Source: Chromera velia
Lineage: Eukaryota; Sar; Chromeraceae
Length of the DNA stretch: 19,039 nucleotides
NCBI GenBank assembly: GCA_018398765.1
Contig: JAHBMJ010002418.1
Location: 1 to 19,039 of the forward strand
Reading direction: 5' to 3'
Notes under the pieces: model-generated
What the model was told of the DNA's origin: nothing
The model's database searches: none
What the model saw: only the letters and a program-made list of their open reading frames with translations
Shown here: in pieces, positions 1 to 9,755 of the stretch
Position numbering within the stretch: position 1 is the first letter of the stretch
How the letters are laid out: the number at the start of each line of letters is the position of its first letter
Translations under genes and position numbers: made by a program

Positions 1-38
1 AGCAAACAGACGCACAGAGATGAACACAGATACCCACA

Positions 39-115
<77 letters not shown>

Positions 116-304
116 CCACAGATACACACAGATGCGCACAGATACACACAGAAGCAAACAGACGCACAGAGATGAACACAGATACCCACAGACACACACA
201 CACACACACACAGAGAGAGAGAGACTGTTCCACAGATACACACAGATGCGCACAGATACACACAGAAGCAAACAGACGCACAGAGATGAACACAGATACC
301 CACA

Positions 305-381
<77 letters not shown>

Positions 382-452
382 CCACAGATACACACAGATG
401 CGCACAGATACACACAGAAGCAAACAGACGCACAGAGATGAACACAGATACC

Positions 453-483
<31 letters not shown>

Positions 484-527
484 ACACGCACGCACGCAAG
501 CACGCACGCACGCACGCACGCACGCAT

Positions 528-560
<33 letters not shown>

Positions 561-564
561 CATA

Positions 565-612
<48 letters not shown>

Positions 613-617
613 ACATA
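1..617. repeat. Compound (CA)n/(GA)n microsatellite array with a longer-period duplication
   Basis: Almost pure CA and GA dinucleotide runs alternate with a conserved spacer that begins AGCAAACAGACGCACAGAGA. The spacer recurs at 1, 153, 267 and 419, so spacings are 152, 114 and 152 bp and the array has a 266-bp higher-order period. The end changes to CACG-rich and then plain CA/GA runs. The His/Thr/Arg-rich reading frames here are products of the repeat, not genes. The array lies just beyond the stop of the minus-strand LRR gene; on that gene's sense strand it reads as TC/TG repeats. The left edge is cut by the window. Confidence 0.95.
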
Positions 618-694
618 AAATGCGAATCCAAAATACATTGAAATTGCTGCAAAATGCTCTTTGCCCCAAACATCAACCTGTTGGCGTCTTTGAA

Positions 695-1360
695 TCAACT
701 CACAATGACAGAAGCAATCACTCTTTCCAATTTAATCTGTCTTGACTGAGACACTTGTGTGCCCCTCAGACTAAGCTTCTTGATATGACCACTCGGCCCC
801 CTCACCAGAGGATCGAGCCCCTCGTCGCTTATCTCTTTGTTGTTGTCCAAGTACAGCCCCCTCAAAGTCAGGATGCGCGTGGCTGCTGTTGTGATCGCCT
901 TCGCCCCTATGTTGGTTAGTTGAGTGTTTTTCAAACTCAGGTGACGCAATTGTCCGAGACTCTGGCCCTGTGACTTTGCAACCAGTGCCGCTTTGAGAAG
1001 CTCAATTATCCCTCTGTCACCTATGTTATTTGAATCAAGACACAAGTGTCTGACTCCTGGACAGTGTGCAGCAACTGCTCGGAATACTGCAGAAACGGAG
1101 GATTGGTCGATGTTGCATCGACCGAGGAAAAGATCCCGCAGCTTCCCACAGCCTTTGGCCAGTCTAGTCCAGTCTTCAATTGGGTTATCTGAGAGACTCA
1201 GGGTGCGCAGCTGAGGCAGATGAAGTCCGAATGCCCGTGTAAATCCATTGCGGCATATGTGGAGGGCCTCTAGGCGGCCTTCTCGAAAAGTTGGTAGCAG
1301 AGCAGCAAGGGACGCTTCTGTGAGACTGCAGCCGTCTAAAGTGAACTGCTCCATTTGGGC
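695..1360 (-). other. Leucine-rich repeat region of the minus-strand protein
   Basis: Consecutive LxxLxLxxNxL-type units are readable on the minus strand: MEQFTLDGCSLTEASLAALL, LRTLSLSDNPIEDW, LRDLFLGRCNIDQSSVSAVF, VRHLCLDSNNIGDRGIIELL, LRHLSLKNTQLTNIGAKAI, LRGLYLDNNKEISDEGLDPL and IKKLSLRGTQVS. Repeat length of about 28-30 residues with a helix-forming second half fits the ribonuclease-inhibitor-like class, which folds as a curved protein-binding solenoid. The repeats run to within about 15 residues of the C terminus, so nothing follows them. Confidence 0.85.
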
Positions 1361-3424
1361 AAATCTCTCGGAGGAGCGGGACATGTGTGAGAGCAGACGC
1401 CCTACTGAGGCTGCCCCTCTGGGGGATGAGAGATCAACTTCCAGAGAATCGAATGAGGGGTGTTGATCGTCACAAAACATCTGGTACAGCCGGCTCACCC
1501 GGTCCCTATCGACCTTCCCTTTCGTGAAGGATACCCGGAAGCTTCCTTTCTCATCTGTTTCATGAAGACGGGCACGGAAATCTTCAGGGCTGACTGGTAA
1601 TTGAAGGAAATCTCGTTTTTGAGAGACTTCCCCTGTATTTTCTATTTCTATGCGGTCTTGCTTATCCTTGTAACTCGAAACCGCACTTTCGAAGCTAGGC
1701 CACCCCCGTAGGCCGTACGACACTTGATTAGTCACGTGAGGGTGAGAGGGAATGCGGGTATATCGGAGTAGTTTGACGGCAGGGTGGAGGTTTCCGTAGA
1801 GGTAGGCTAAGGCGGTGAGGCCTTTTCGAAATCTCTTTGCGGAGAAACAGAGAGAGGTGGATGGAGCAGTGGGGCAAGTACTGGGTGTAGTTGGGTGTGG
1901 AGGAGGGAGGGAAGAGGTGGGCGGGGAAGGGAGGACGTGTTTCTTTTCGTCATCAATACTGTCAACCGCCCGTTCTCCCATGCACCTTGAGACTTCTAGT
2001 CGCTGATTTTCACGGCTCTCTTCTTCGGACTCTTCCGACTCTGAATCCGAGACCGTCTCTGACTCACGCTCCTCCTCAACTCTTCCCTTCGGCGTGTCCT
2101 CCGAGTCTACTTCTTTCTTCTGTGTTGATTTGTTTGTTTTCTTCTTCTGTTCGAGAGAGAGGAAATCCCAAAATAGAAGTCGCAAAGGTGCCCCGGTAGA
2201 GTACCGATTTGCCTCAAATCTGGAGAACAGTCGTTTTGCCGATTCGTTTGTATGGCTGCAAATTGACTCACAGACATCTTTGACAATTGTACCCGTCGGA
2301 TCGGGGTGGTCTCTGGCATGCCACCCGTAGGAGAGACAAAAACAGTGCCTGGTTCGGAACCCCGGGTTCCCCGAATTTTCGTGTGGTCAGAAATGCGTAT
2401 GCATCCTCCCTCCCGAGGTAGAGATCTGATCTCTCAGCCTGCAACTCCTGTCTTCTCTTTACAAGAAAGACGTCGCCTTTGCGATCACTCTCAACGACAG
2501 CAGATCGAAGCTTCTCTGCGTCGAGGAGACCAAAGACTCCCTTGAAGCTTAGGTAGAAGAGAGACAGGATGTCTGCGTACTTGTAGTAGGTTTTCAGCAT
2601 CAACTGCAAAGAGAGGTCAGGGAACAATCACATTTTCCTGTGACTCCTATGGCACGCGCTTATACGTGAAAGAACAAATGTATTTACATTTATGCTTGCG
2701 TCGTGTGGAGAGGGACAGGAGGAAATGAACCCATTCACAGAAAATCAATCTTTCTCGCTAGATGACAGACTACTGCAGCCATCTTTCTGCTGACCTCGTG
2801 ATAGCACTCAAAGCACAGAGCTCTCGAAGGCCGTTGGCTCTCTTGTGCCAGAGGCTTCGAAGATTTGCTAATGTCTACTTTGTTCTTTCGGCTCACTCTC
2901 AGTCCCCTCTGTGCAAATTTTGATTTTCCGGGAAAACTCCGCTCCTTCAACTCTTCTTTTTGTTCTTCTTCGGACCTGAAATGGGCACTGTGCTCTGAGC
3001 TGTCACAGAAAGAATCTACGCCTGACTCTGTCTCTGGAATTGAATCGGAGTCTAAACTTTGATCTTCATCTTCGGACTCCCATTCTTCCTCGCCGCCTTC
3101 GTCTGACGAGTCTGCTGACACATCCGACCAGTCACATGTTATGTCGAAGGGAATGGTACCAGGAGGCTGCTCAAAAAGCGCAAAGTGTTTCTGGTCGGTG
3201 AAGAACAATTGCTTTTCCAAACAGTCCGTTAGAGACGTCTGACAGTGTTCACAATCAAAGGTGCCATGTTTTGTTGCATCAAACAGAGTCAAGGGATCTC
3301 TAGGATCCTGCTCAAAAGAATAAAAACAAGAAGGGCCACGGTATCCACCATTTCGTGACAAATTTTCGGCTATCACCACATCACGGAATGCTTCTTCTTC
3401 GGCGTGTTCCTGTTTTTCTTCCAT
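695..3424 (-). CDS. Leucine-rich-repeat protein with acidic N-terminal region (three-exon model)
   Basis: Model: exon 1 3424-2771, exon 2 2603-2344 (or 2338), exon 3 2255-695, stop TGA at 697-695; 825 codons with closed phases. Exon 1 starts at the first in-frame ATG and ends at a GTCTGT donor; exon 2 follows a CTCTCTTTGCAG acceptor. Reading frame shifts between 2385 and 2268, which an 82- or 88-nt intron ending TTTGCAG would explain; a sequencing indel is the alternative. Exon 1 encodes a strongly acidic Ser/Asp/Glu stretch and two Cys pairs (CEHC, CFEC) that might bind metal. Exon 3 has a Lys/Glu-rich linker, then RGWPSFESAVSS followed by FTKGKVDRDRVSRLY, a pairing I recall from uncharacterised alveolate and other algal proteins. 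It ends in about five ribonuclease-inhibitor-like LRRs (for example LRHLSLKNTQLTNIGAKAI). LRRs usually bind proteins; the function is unknown. No signal peptide is evident. Confidence 0.75.
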
Positions 3425-4375
3425 TCTCGTGGAAGGTTTGTCGTTTTCAAAGAATGCATGCACTCCTGTCTCCGCTCCTCCTCAAACTTTTCCTCCATGC
3501 ATGCACCCCTGTTTCAAACTTTTCCTGACAAGCAGAAAGGCTGAAAGACTCACACAGATCAAGTAATTAAAGGTGTTTTTGCCTCATTGCATGCAGTTTC
3601 AACTTTCAACTCACTTAACTTCACTTTCACGCTGATGCTGCATGCAGTGATGCATGGGATGAAAATTTTAGCTAGTCACAATTCTAGTTCGCGCTCACAC
3701 GCGTGCGTGCGCACGATCCTTTCCTCCACGCAAATTAAAGTCAAGGTCCGACACCAATTTTTCAACTCAGAAAAGGTACGTACGCGAGAATCGTATATCG
3801 ATATACGAGATGCCCACAAGTTTTGAAGGAGGGTCGAGGGGTCGAGGCACACGTAGAGCTCTTGAATTGAAACTCCCTGCAGTATGCTGCTGTGTCATCT
3901 GGTTTCGCAATGCTTATTATGCTCTCAAGGATAGTCCATCCGATGTGCTTCTGAGCTGAGTTCAGTCACTGCTTTTGTACATGAACTCCGAATCTGCATG
4001 CACGAATCAGACTGGTGACAGACCGTCTCCAAGCTCCCCAAGCTACGTCTCCTTTGTGCTGTAATCAGCCAGCGGAAGAAAGGAGTCAAAGCTCTGCAGG
4101 AAAGGGTGTGGAAGACAAGTTGTCAGTGTTTCTCCACACAAAAGAACGAGCTCAGTCGATCCTTTTCTCCTTCCAGCCTGCCCGCCTGCTCTCCTGAGTG
4201 TCAACTATAGAATCGAGTTTGGATATCGAGGTGGTAGAAGTGAAGAAGAGGGTCGTCCGACTGAGTATTCATTTGTCCCTTCGTCTCAAGGGGGGGCAAC
4301 CAGAGAGACAGAGGAGAGGTTCGGGAGTGAGAGAGAACGTACGATTTTGAGTCGCCACGCAAAAGAGAAGAGACG
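3425..4375. promoter_or_regulatory. Divergent intergenic region with five TGCATGCA octamers
   Basis: This 951-bp stretch separates the start codons of the two divergent genes, so it should contain both promoters. It holds five perfect copies of the palindrome TGCATGCA at 3455-3462, 3498-3505, 3598-3605, 3639-3646 and 3995-4002, plus a near copy at 3651. In Plasmodium and relatives this word is bound by an AP2-domain regulator; its use here is inference. No convincing TATA box was seen and no long open reading frame fits the gene models. Confidence 0.55.
3791..3808. promoter_or_regulatory. 18-bp perfect palindrome
   Basis: TCGTATATCGATATACGA is its own reverse complement with no spacer. It lies between the two divergent start codons, about 370 bp from the minus-strand ATG and 570 bp from the plus-strand ATG. 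Perfect dyads of this length are rare by chance and suit a dimeric DNA-binding protein. It could also be incidental; no second copy was seen. Confidence 0.4.
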
Positions 4376-5213
4376 ATGTTTAGTTTTGACGGGAAGAGTA
4401 AGTCAAGGAACGTCTCCCTGGGGGGGCAGTCGAAAGGGAAGACAGCGACAAAGCAAGGGTTCTTGGACAAACAGCGCAAGGAGAGGCAGGAGAGAGAACG
4501 TCAACGCAATAGAGAGAAGGCCTCACTGTCTATCCAGAGAGTCTGGAGGAGTCACAAGGCACTGACGGAGGAGGCCGTGCGTGTCCGAGGAGACTTTGAC
4601 AGTCTGACTGCAGAATTGAAACAGTCTCAGGGGGAAAGTCCGTCGGGGTCGTTGGAAGTTGATAGAAAGATTTGTGATGCACTTCCTGTACTTATGCGCT
4701 ATGTTGCGTTCTCCTTTGTGGGTGGTTCATTTTCCCATTCTTCTCCTTCCTCTGGTGAGATGAATGTGGAGGGTGAGAGTGACCGTGATCGTCTGTCCTC
4801 GTCCTGTGGTTTTTTCCTTCACTCTGCACAAAGCAGGACAGAGACGAATGTTCTCTCTGATCTCTTAAGCGAAGGAGATGGAGAAAGAGAAAGAAGGCGC
4901 GTGCTGCGAGTGGTTCAAGTGAGGGGCTTCTGTCGGACTCTTTTGCGCACCCCTGATATCCCCACCCACATCATTGCGGAGTTACTCGGTGTCCTTGTGA
5001 CTTTCGGTGGGGATACAGGGGTGACACATCAACAGATGGAGAAGTCCCTCGAACAGATCTTCAGCTTTCTCGCAGCTCGGGCCCGTTTATTCCCTTGGCT
5101 CGGCAAGGCTCTGAGGGAGGCGGCAGGGAAGGGACGAGGAGAGAAAGACGAGGGGCAGGCCGCACAGCTTCTCAAGACAGCGGGTCTGGCTGCTCGTCAC
5201 TCACACCCTCTTG
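4376..5213 (+). other. Ligase exon 1: UBE3C-like N-terminus and IQ motif
   Basis: The first exon carries the family's N-terminal signature, a basic Lys/Arg/Glu-rich helix (residues about 30-50), the IQ calmodulin-type motif and a helical stretch through [20 protein letters not shown] and [21 protein letters not shown] place its end at a GTCGGT donor (5214), phase 1, which fits the observed GTNNGT donors. The frame stays open to a TAA at 5297, so a later donor is possible. The acidic/Ser-rich insert around 4735-4890 has no counterpart in human UBE3C that I recall. Confidence 0.85.
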
Positions 5214-7062
5214 GTCGGTTGGAGTTGATTCTTTGTTTTGTTTTCTTTTTCAACCACCGTGAAGCTGTCGTCATCCTGTTGAAAGACCCATTTCGTTAAT
5301 AAATCGGGGGGGTGGTTGGGTGGATGCATTGTTTGACTCGTTTAAGTAGCTTTCTGAAGCAGAGCAGTGCGTGTCTGCTCTTCTGATTTTGTTTTTTTGT
5401 CTTTTAACAGGATTTGATTCGTTTCATGTGCCGAACTCTGACTCGCACAGCAATACAACAAAATTTGCTCTCTGATGCCGTCTGGTCCTCTTGAGGGTTG
5501 GTGGGGGGGTTCTTGAATTTCGTTCATGCAGCAGCTCTTCATCCACAGATTCATTCATCCATTCGGTCATTTATTTATTTGATGGTTTCAGAACAATCAA
5601 TGCGGGGTCACTTTCGTTGCGTATCTCCTGTCTTTTCCATAGCACCACTTTTACTCTCTGTTGCCTGTCTGGAAAAGCGTGAGCGTGTTTTTTTTTATGT
5701 CCTCGTTTGACTTTTGCCTCTCTGATGCCTTCATACACCCTAGTCCATTTTGTCAGATGCACTGATCACTCCATCCATCCATCCATCGATCCATCCATCC
5801 ATCCATCAATCCATCCAAGGGACAAAAGACGTCGAACGGTGTTTGCGGTCGCTTCCTGTCCTCGGGCTTTTCCTTCCGTCCTTCCCTCCCTGTCCTCTGC
5901 AGGTTCCTCCAACTTCCACAGCATCATCTCTGGTGTCTTTGGCGTCCCTTTGTTGTTCGAGAGGGTGCCGACTGCCGCAAGGGAGGGGCTGGGAAGGAAC
6001 AGAGACCTCCTGTCTGTGGTCAGCTCGGTTAGGACGGACAAGGGGCGGAGGGGGTCGAAGAGAGACTCGAAGGATCACGCGTTGGATGCAACGGGGGATG
6101 TGGTGATGATGTCGGGACTTGGGGGGCTGTCTGCAGGGGGGGGTGAGGGGTTGATGATGGGGATGGGGTTGGGGACACTGTCTGCAGAGGGTGCCGGTCA
6201 GATTTCTTCTTCTTCGTCTTCCTCTTCTGCTTCTCCAACAGGAGGGGGGGGACAGAAGGGAGACATCATGTCGATACAAGAGCTGCACCTGAGTGGAGAG
6301 GAGGTCAGGCAGGGCACACGAAGAAGAAAACAAGAAAGAGATTGAGTTGTCTCTGGCGCTGCGGCCTTGGTACTCGGGGGGGCCGACCCCTCCCTTTCAC
6401 TCTGCGCGCGCGCGCGCGTGTGTGCTGACAAGACGCAGAATTGAGATGTCATTCCGGCGATAGAATGAACAGCAACTGACGACGCATTGTCGCTTCTATT
6501 TGCGCCACCAATCTAACCATTCTGCGTTTTCCGTTCGTTTCCTGTTTGCCCTCTGTTTCTTCCCCCCCTACGGCCTGTTGCCGGTTTCCTTTCTTTATTT
6601 TTTCCTTCCTGAGATGGTTGAGGGAGGGGGCATAGCTTCTCCTTTTTCTCTGTCTCTAGTTTTTTTGTGGAAGTGCCTTTCTTAGTGAGTCAAATATTCT
6701 TGCCAGCTGAGAAGTCCTTGATATGATGCAATTCAAGGGAATGGAGCACAACTTGGGAAGAAGGATTGCCCCTTTCCTTTTGCATGCAGGAGGGCCTCCA
6801 CACAGCTGTTTGGGTTCTGGCCAACTTGATTGAGATCGTGAAGGTCCATATGGGGGATGGAGGTCCGTCTGTCAGTGAGTGAATCTGTCTCCAAGTCTCT
6901 TCTCTGACTGTCTGTATCTCCCAACGAATCCCCAATCTTTACTTCCTTTCTGTCCCTGTGTGCCTTCTGATTGCCCTCGTTTCCCTTTTCCCCTCTCTTT
7001 CATTCTCTTTTCACGCAAATACACACCCTGGGTGCCTCCCTCTCCCTCTGTGTACTTGTGTG

Positions 7063-7100
<38 letters not shown>

Positions 7101-9404
7101 CGTGCGTGCGTGTGTCTGTGTGTGTTTCTGTGTCTGTGTCTGTGTCTGTCTCTGTCTCTGTCTCTGTGTAAGTGTCTGTTTGTGTGTGTGTTTGTGTAAA
7201 ATACGCACGGAGAATCTCCTTCGCGTCTCTTCTCTCTTCCTTTCCCTCCCTCCTGCCTGCCTGCCTGCCTGCCTGCAGCACCCCTTCCCTCAGGCTTCCT
7301 GGGTCTCCTCCAGAGTGTGCATGCGCAGGTCCCTTCTCGTACTCTGAGGAACCTTCTGAACAGGGCCTCTAGTTCTTCTGGCAGGAACATTGTCGGTCTA
7401 GTGGCTGGAGGGGGGGGGAAGGGAGAGGGGAGCTCGGCCGCTCCTCCTTTCTTGGAGAGACAGATCGGGACGATGGTCGACAGGGATTTCATTACTTTTC
7501 TTTTGTCGGGATCTGGGGCAGATGGGGCGAGTGGACTTGAAGGTACGTGGGGTGCATGGAAGGAAGTGGTTTTTTGTCGATGGACTTTCTGTTGAAGACC
7601 GCTGTGTTTTCCTTCCTTACCCCTATCCCTTGGCAATTCTGGGGCGCGAACCTCAAACTGAATTCTTGTCTTCTCGTTTGTCTGTTTGTGTGGCATTTCT
7701 TCGGACTGTCTTTTTGCTTGCTGTACCTGAACTCGAGTACAAACAGACGCTTTCTTTTTGTGAACAGACGCTTCACATGAACTCGAGTGAGTACGAACAG
7801 ACGCTTTCTTTTTGTGTTCCTCTTCACTGATTCCGATGGCAGTGGGGAAGCAAGTAGCTTGGCAGAAAAAAGAGAAAAGAGGTGCGGACTTCTCTGAAAT
7901 AAGGTCTCGGACGGACGGCCAGATTCCGGACTGGAAGGGGCGAATTTAGACAGCTAGACATCTTCATGACCGTGCAGCATGCATGAACGAATATTTGCGG
8001 ACTGTTCTTTAAAAAAGAGGACTTTTTCTTCCGCATCCCCCCCCCCACCCCCAGTGTTCCTTCCTCATCTCTCTCTCTCTTTCTTTTCATTCATATTGTT
8101 TTGAATGAGAAGCAGATTGGGCCCCCCTTTTGGAGCTCTACTTTCCTGTGCCCCCAGCCATGTCCGTTCCAGAGAGGGGGGGAGACGATGAAGATTCAGA
8201 CTTTGAATTTGAGGCCTCGGGGGGGCATTCGTCTTCTTCCTCTTCGTCCTCTTCGGTAGCGGCGGCAGCGGGGGGGAAGGAGGGCACGAGTTGGGCGGCG
8301 CCTGGTGGGTTGGTTGGTTGTGTTGTGTTGGGTCCAACACAGGGCTGGGCAAGTTCGGTATCGCTTTGCTTGCTCTCTTCTGGCCATTCGGTGGCTTAGC
8401 TCCCTGTCTGTTTGTCTCTAATTGGACGGGTCTCCGTGTGTGCGTGACTGTGCTTTCCGTGTTCCCTGAAACCTTCACTGCTCCCCTTGTGGTGCACCCT
8501 CCTTCACTCTTCTTTCTGAGTAAATAAATGCTCCTTCTCTCGCACTCTTCTTTCTGAGTAAATAAATGCTCCTTCTCTCGCACTCTTCTTTCTGAGTAAA
8601 TAAATGCTTCTTCTCTCGCACTCTTCTTTCTGAGTAAATAAATGCTCCTTCTCTCGCACTCTTCTTTCTGAGTAAATAAATGCTCCTTCTCTCGCACTCT
8701 TCTTTCTTTCTGAGTAAATAAATGCAGTGGAGGCTGTGCTTAGTGCTTTGGCGTTTCACACCGATCTGAGCTTGCGTCTCTTCCAGGCATTTCGGAAAAA
8801 GGTCAGTCAGTCAGTCTGTCAATCAATCCAACAGCGGGCATTTCAATCGCTGCAGTCGAAGGCCCAGTTGATTCCTTTTTTTAAAAAAGGGCTCTTTCTG
8901 AGTTGGGCATGCAGGTCTGCCCGGTTTGTATCGCTGGTTCCTCCGCAGATCCCTCAGAGACAGGACAGGAAAGTCTGAACAACAAAGAAAAGAACCATTG
9001 CTCGAGTTGGGCAAACAGATGATCCGTTCGTTCTTTTGGGGAATAAAAGAAGGGAAGCAAAACAGAGGCAAAGAGTGCAGGAGCTCGTCTTGTTTATCGC
9101 GTGCTTTGTCTTCCTTCTGCGATCCTTCCATTACTTTAACCACCCCCTCTCTCCTTTCCGTGTTCCTTCCGCAGGTGGCTGAAGAGTGTGGGGGGAGGGC
9201 CGAGGAGGTCGTGAACCAAATGGGAAAGGCGCCAGACTTCAGAAGTCCTTTGGGTTCTGTTCTCTCTGCCTTCTGCTGTCTGTACGCACACCAACTGAGA
9301 ATTGTGTATGACGTGGAATTCTTCAAGCAGGAGGATCACGAGGGAGACAGGGAGGACGCGGAAATGGAAAATGCAGAGGATGGAACGAAGGTCGGAGGAC
9401 CTAG

Positions 9405-9436
<32 letters not shown>

Positions 9437-9689
9437 TTCCTTCCTCCCTTCCTTCCTTCCTTCCTTTCTTTGTTGTTGGCTTTGAATTTCACTTTGCCCT
9501 CCACTTTTCTTTTGCTGCTGGCATTTTCTTTCGGTTCTTCATTTTCCTTTGCGATGATTCAACCTTCCTTTGTCAGAAGACTTCTTGCCAGGTGTGGTCT
9601 CTTTGCATGGGTATGTTGAAATGAATAAATTTATCTGTGGAATCCGAATGTTGTCAGACTAGAGAAGGCACTTACATGCGTGTGCTCGT

Positions 9690-9755
<66 letters not shown>

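Larger units (their letters stand above)
6790..9390 (+). other. Ligase middle exons 4-8 (pre-HECT helical region)
   Basis: Exon 4 (6790-6874) encodes [17 protein letters not shown]. Exon 5 (7279-7542) encodes [20 protein letters not shown] and [10 protein letters not shown]. Exon 6 (8158-8304) is an acidic and Ser-run linker. Exon 7 (8728-8801) encodes [18 protein letters not shown], matching UBE3C LYSLAFNARFLRHLWF. Exon 8 (9175-9390) encodes [20 protein letters not shown] followed by DVEFF, matching UBE3C SLFSHSLISIHDNEFF. Phases run 0/1, 1/1, 1/1, 1/0, 0/0. Exon 5 has two AG acceptors 15 nt apart (exon start 7279 or 7294), both keeping frame. Confidence 0.85.

Noticed and set aside
132-641. 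Overlapping His/Thr/Arg-rich open frames
   Set aside because: They are translations of the CA/GA microsatellite in successive frames, with no non-repeat protein sequence.
4201-4479. Minus-strand frame overlapping the ligase start
   Set aside because: It overlaps the well-supported UBE3C-like N-terminus in antisense and shows no recognisable protein.
6872-7696. Long minus-strand frame rich in Thr, His and Arg
   Set aside because: Its middle is the TG microsatellite read backwards, and its ends overlap ligase exon 5 and introns in antisense.
8065-8759. Minus-strand frames with repeated [12 protein letters not shown]-like units
   Set aside because: They are the 38-bp intronic tandem array read on the other strand; the array shifts frame at each copy, so all frames look repetitive.
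8926-9174. Open frame in intron 7 that runs in phase into exon 8
   Set aside because: Direct splicing of 8801 to 9175 has matching phases and good sites, and gives the length expected from UBE3C. The intervening peptide has no counterpart, though intron retention cannot be excluded.
9136-9504. Lys/Glu-rich minus-strand frame
   Set aside because: It is antisense to the CTTT/CTTC repeat and to ligase exon 8.
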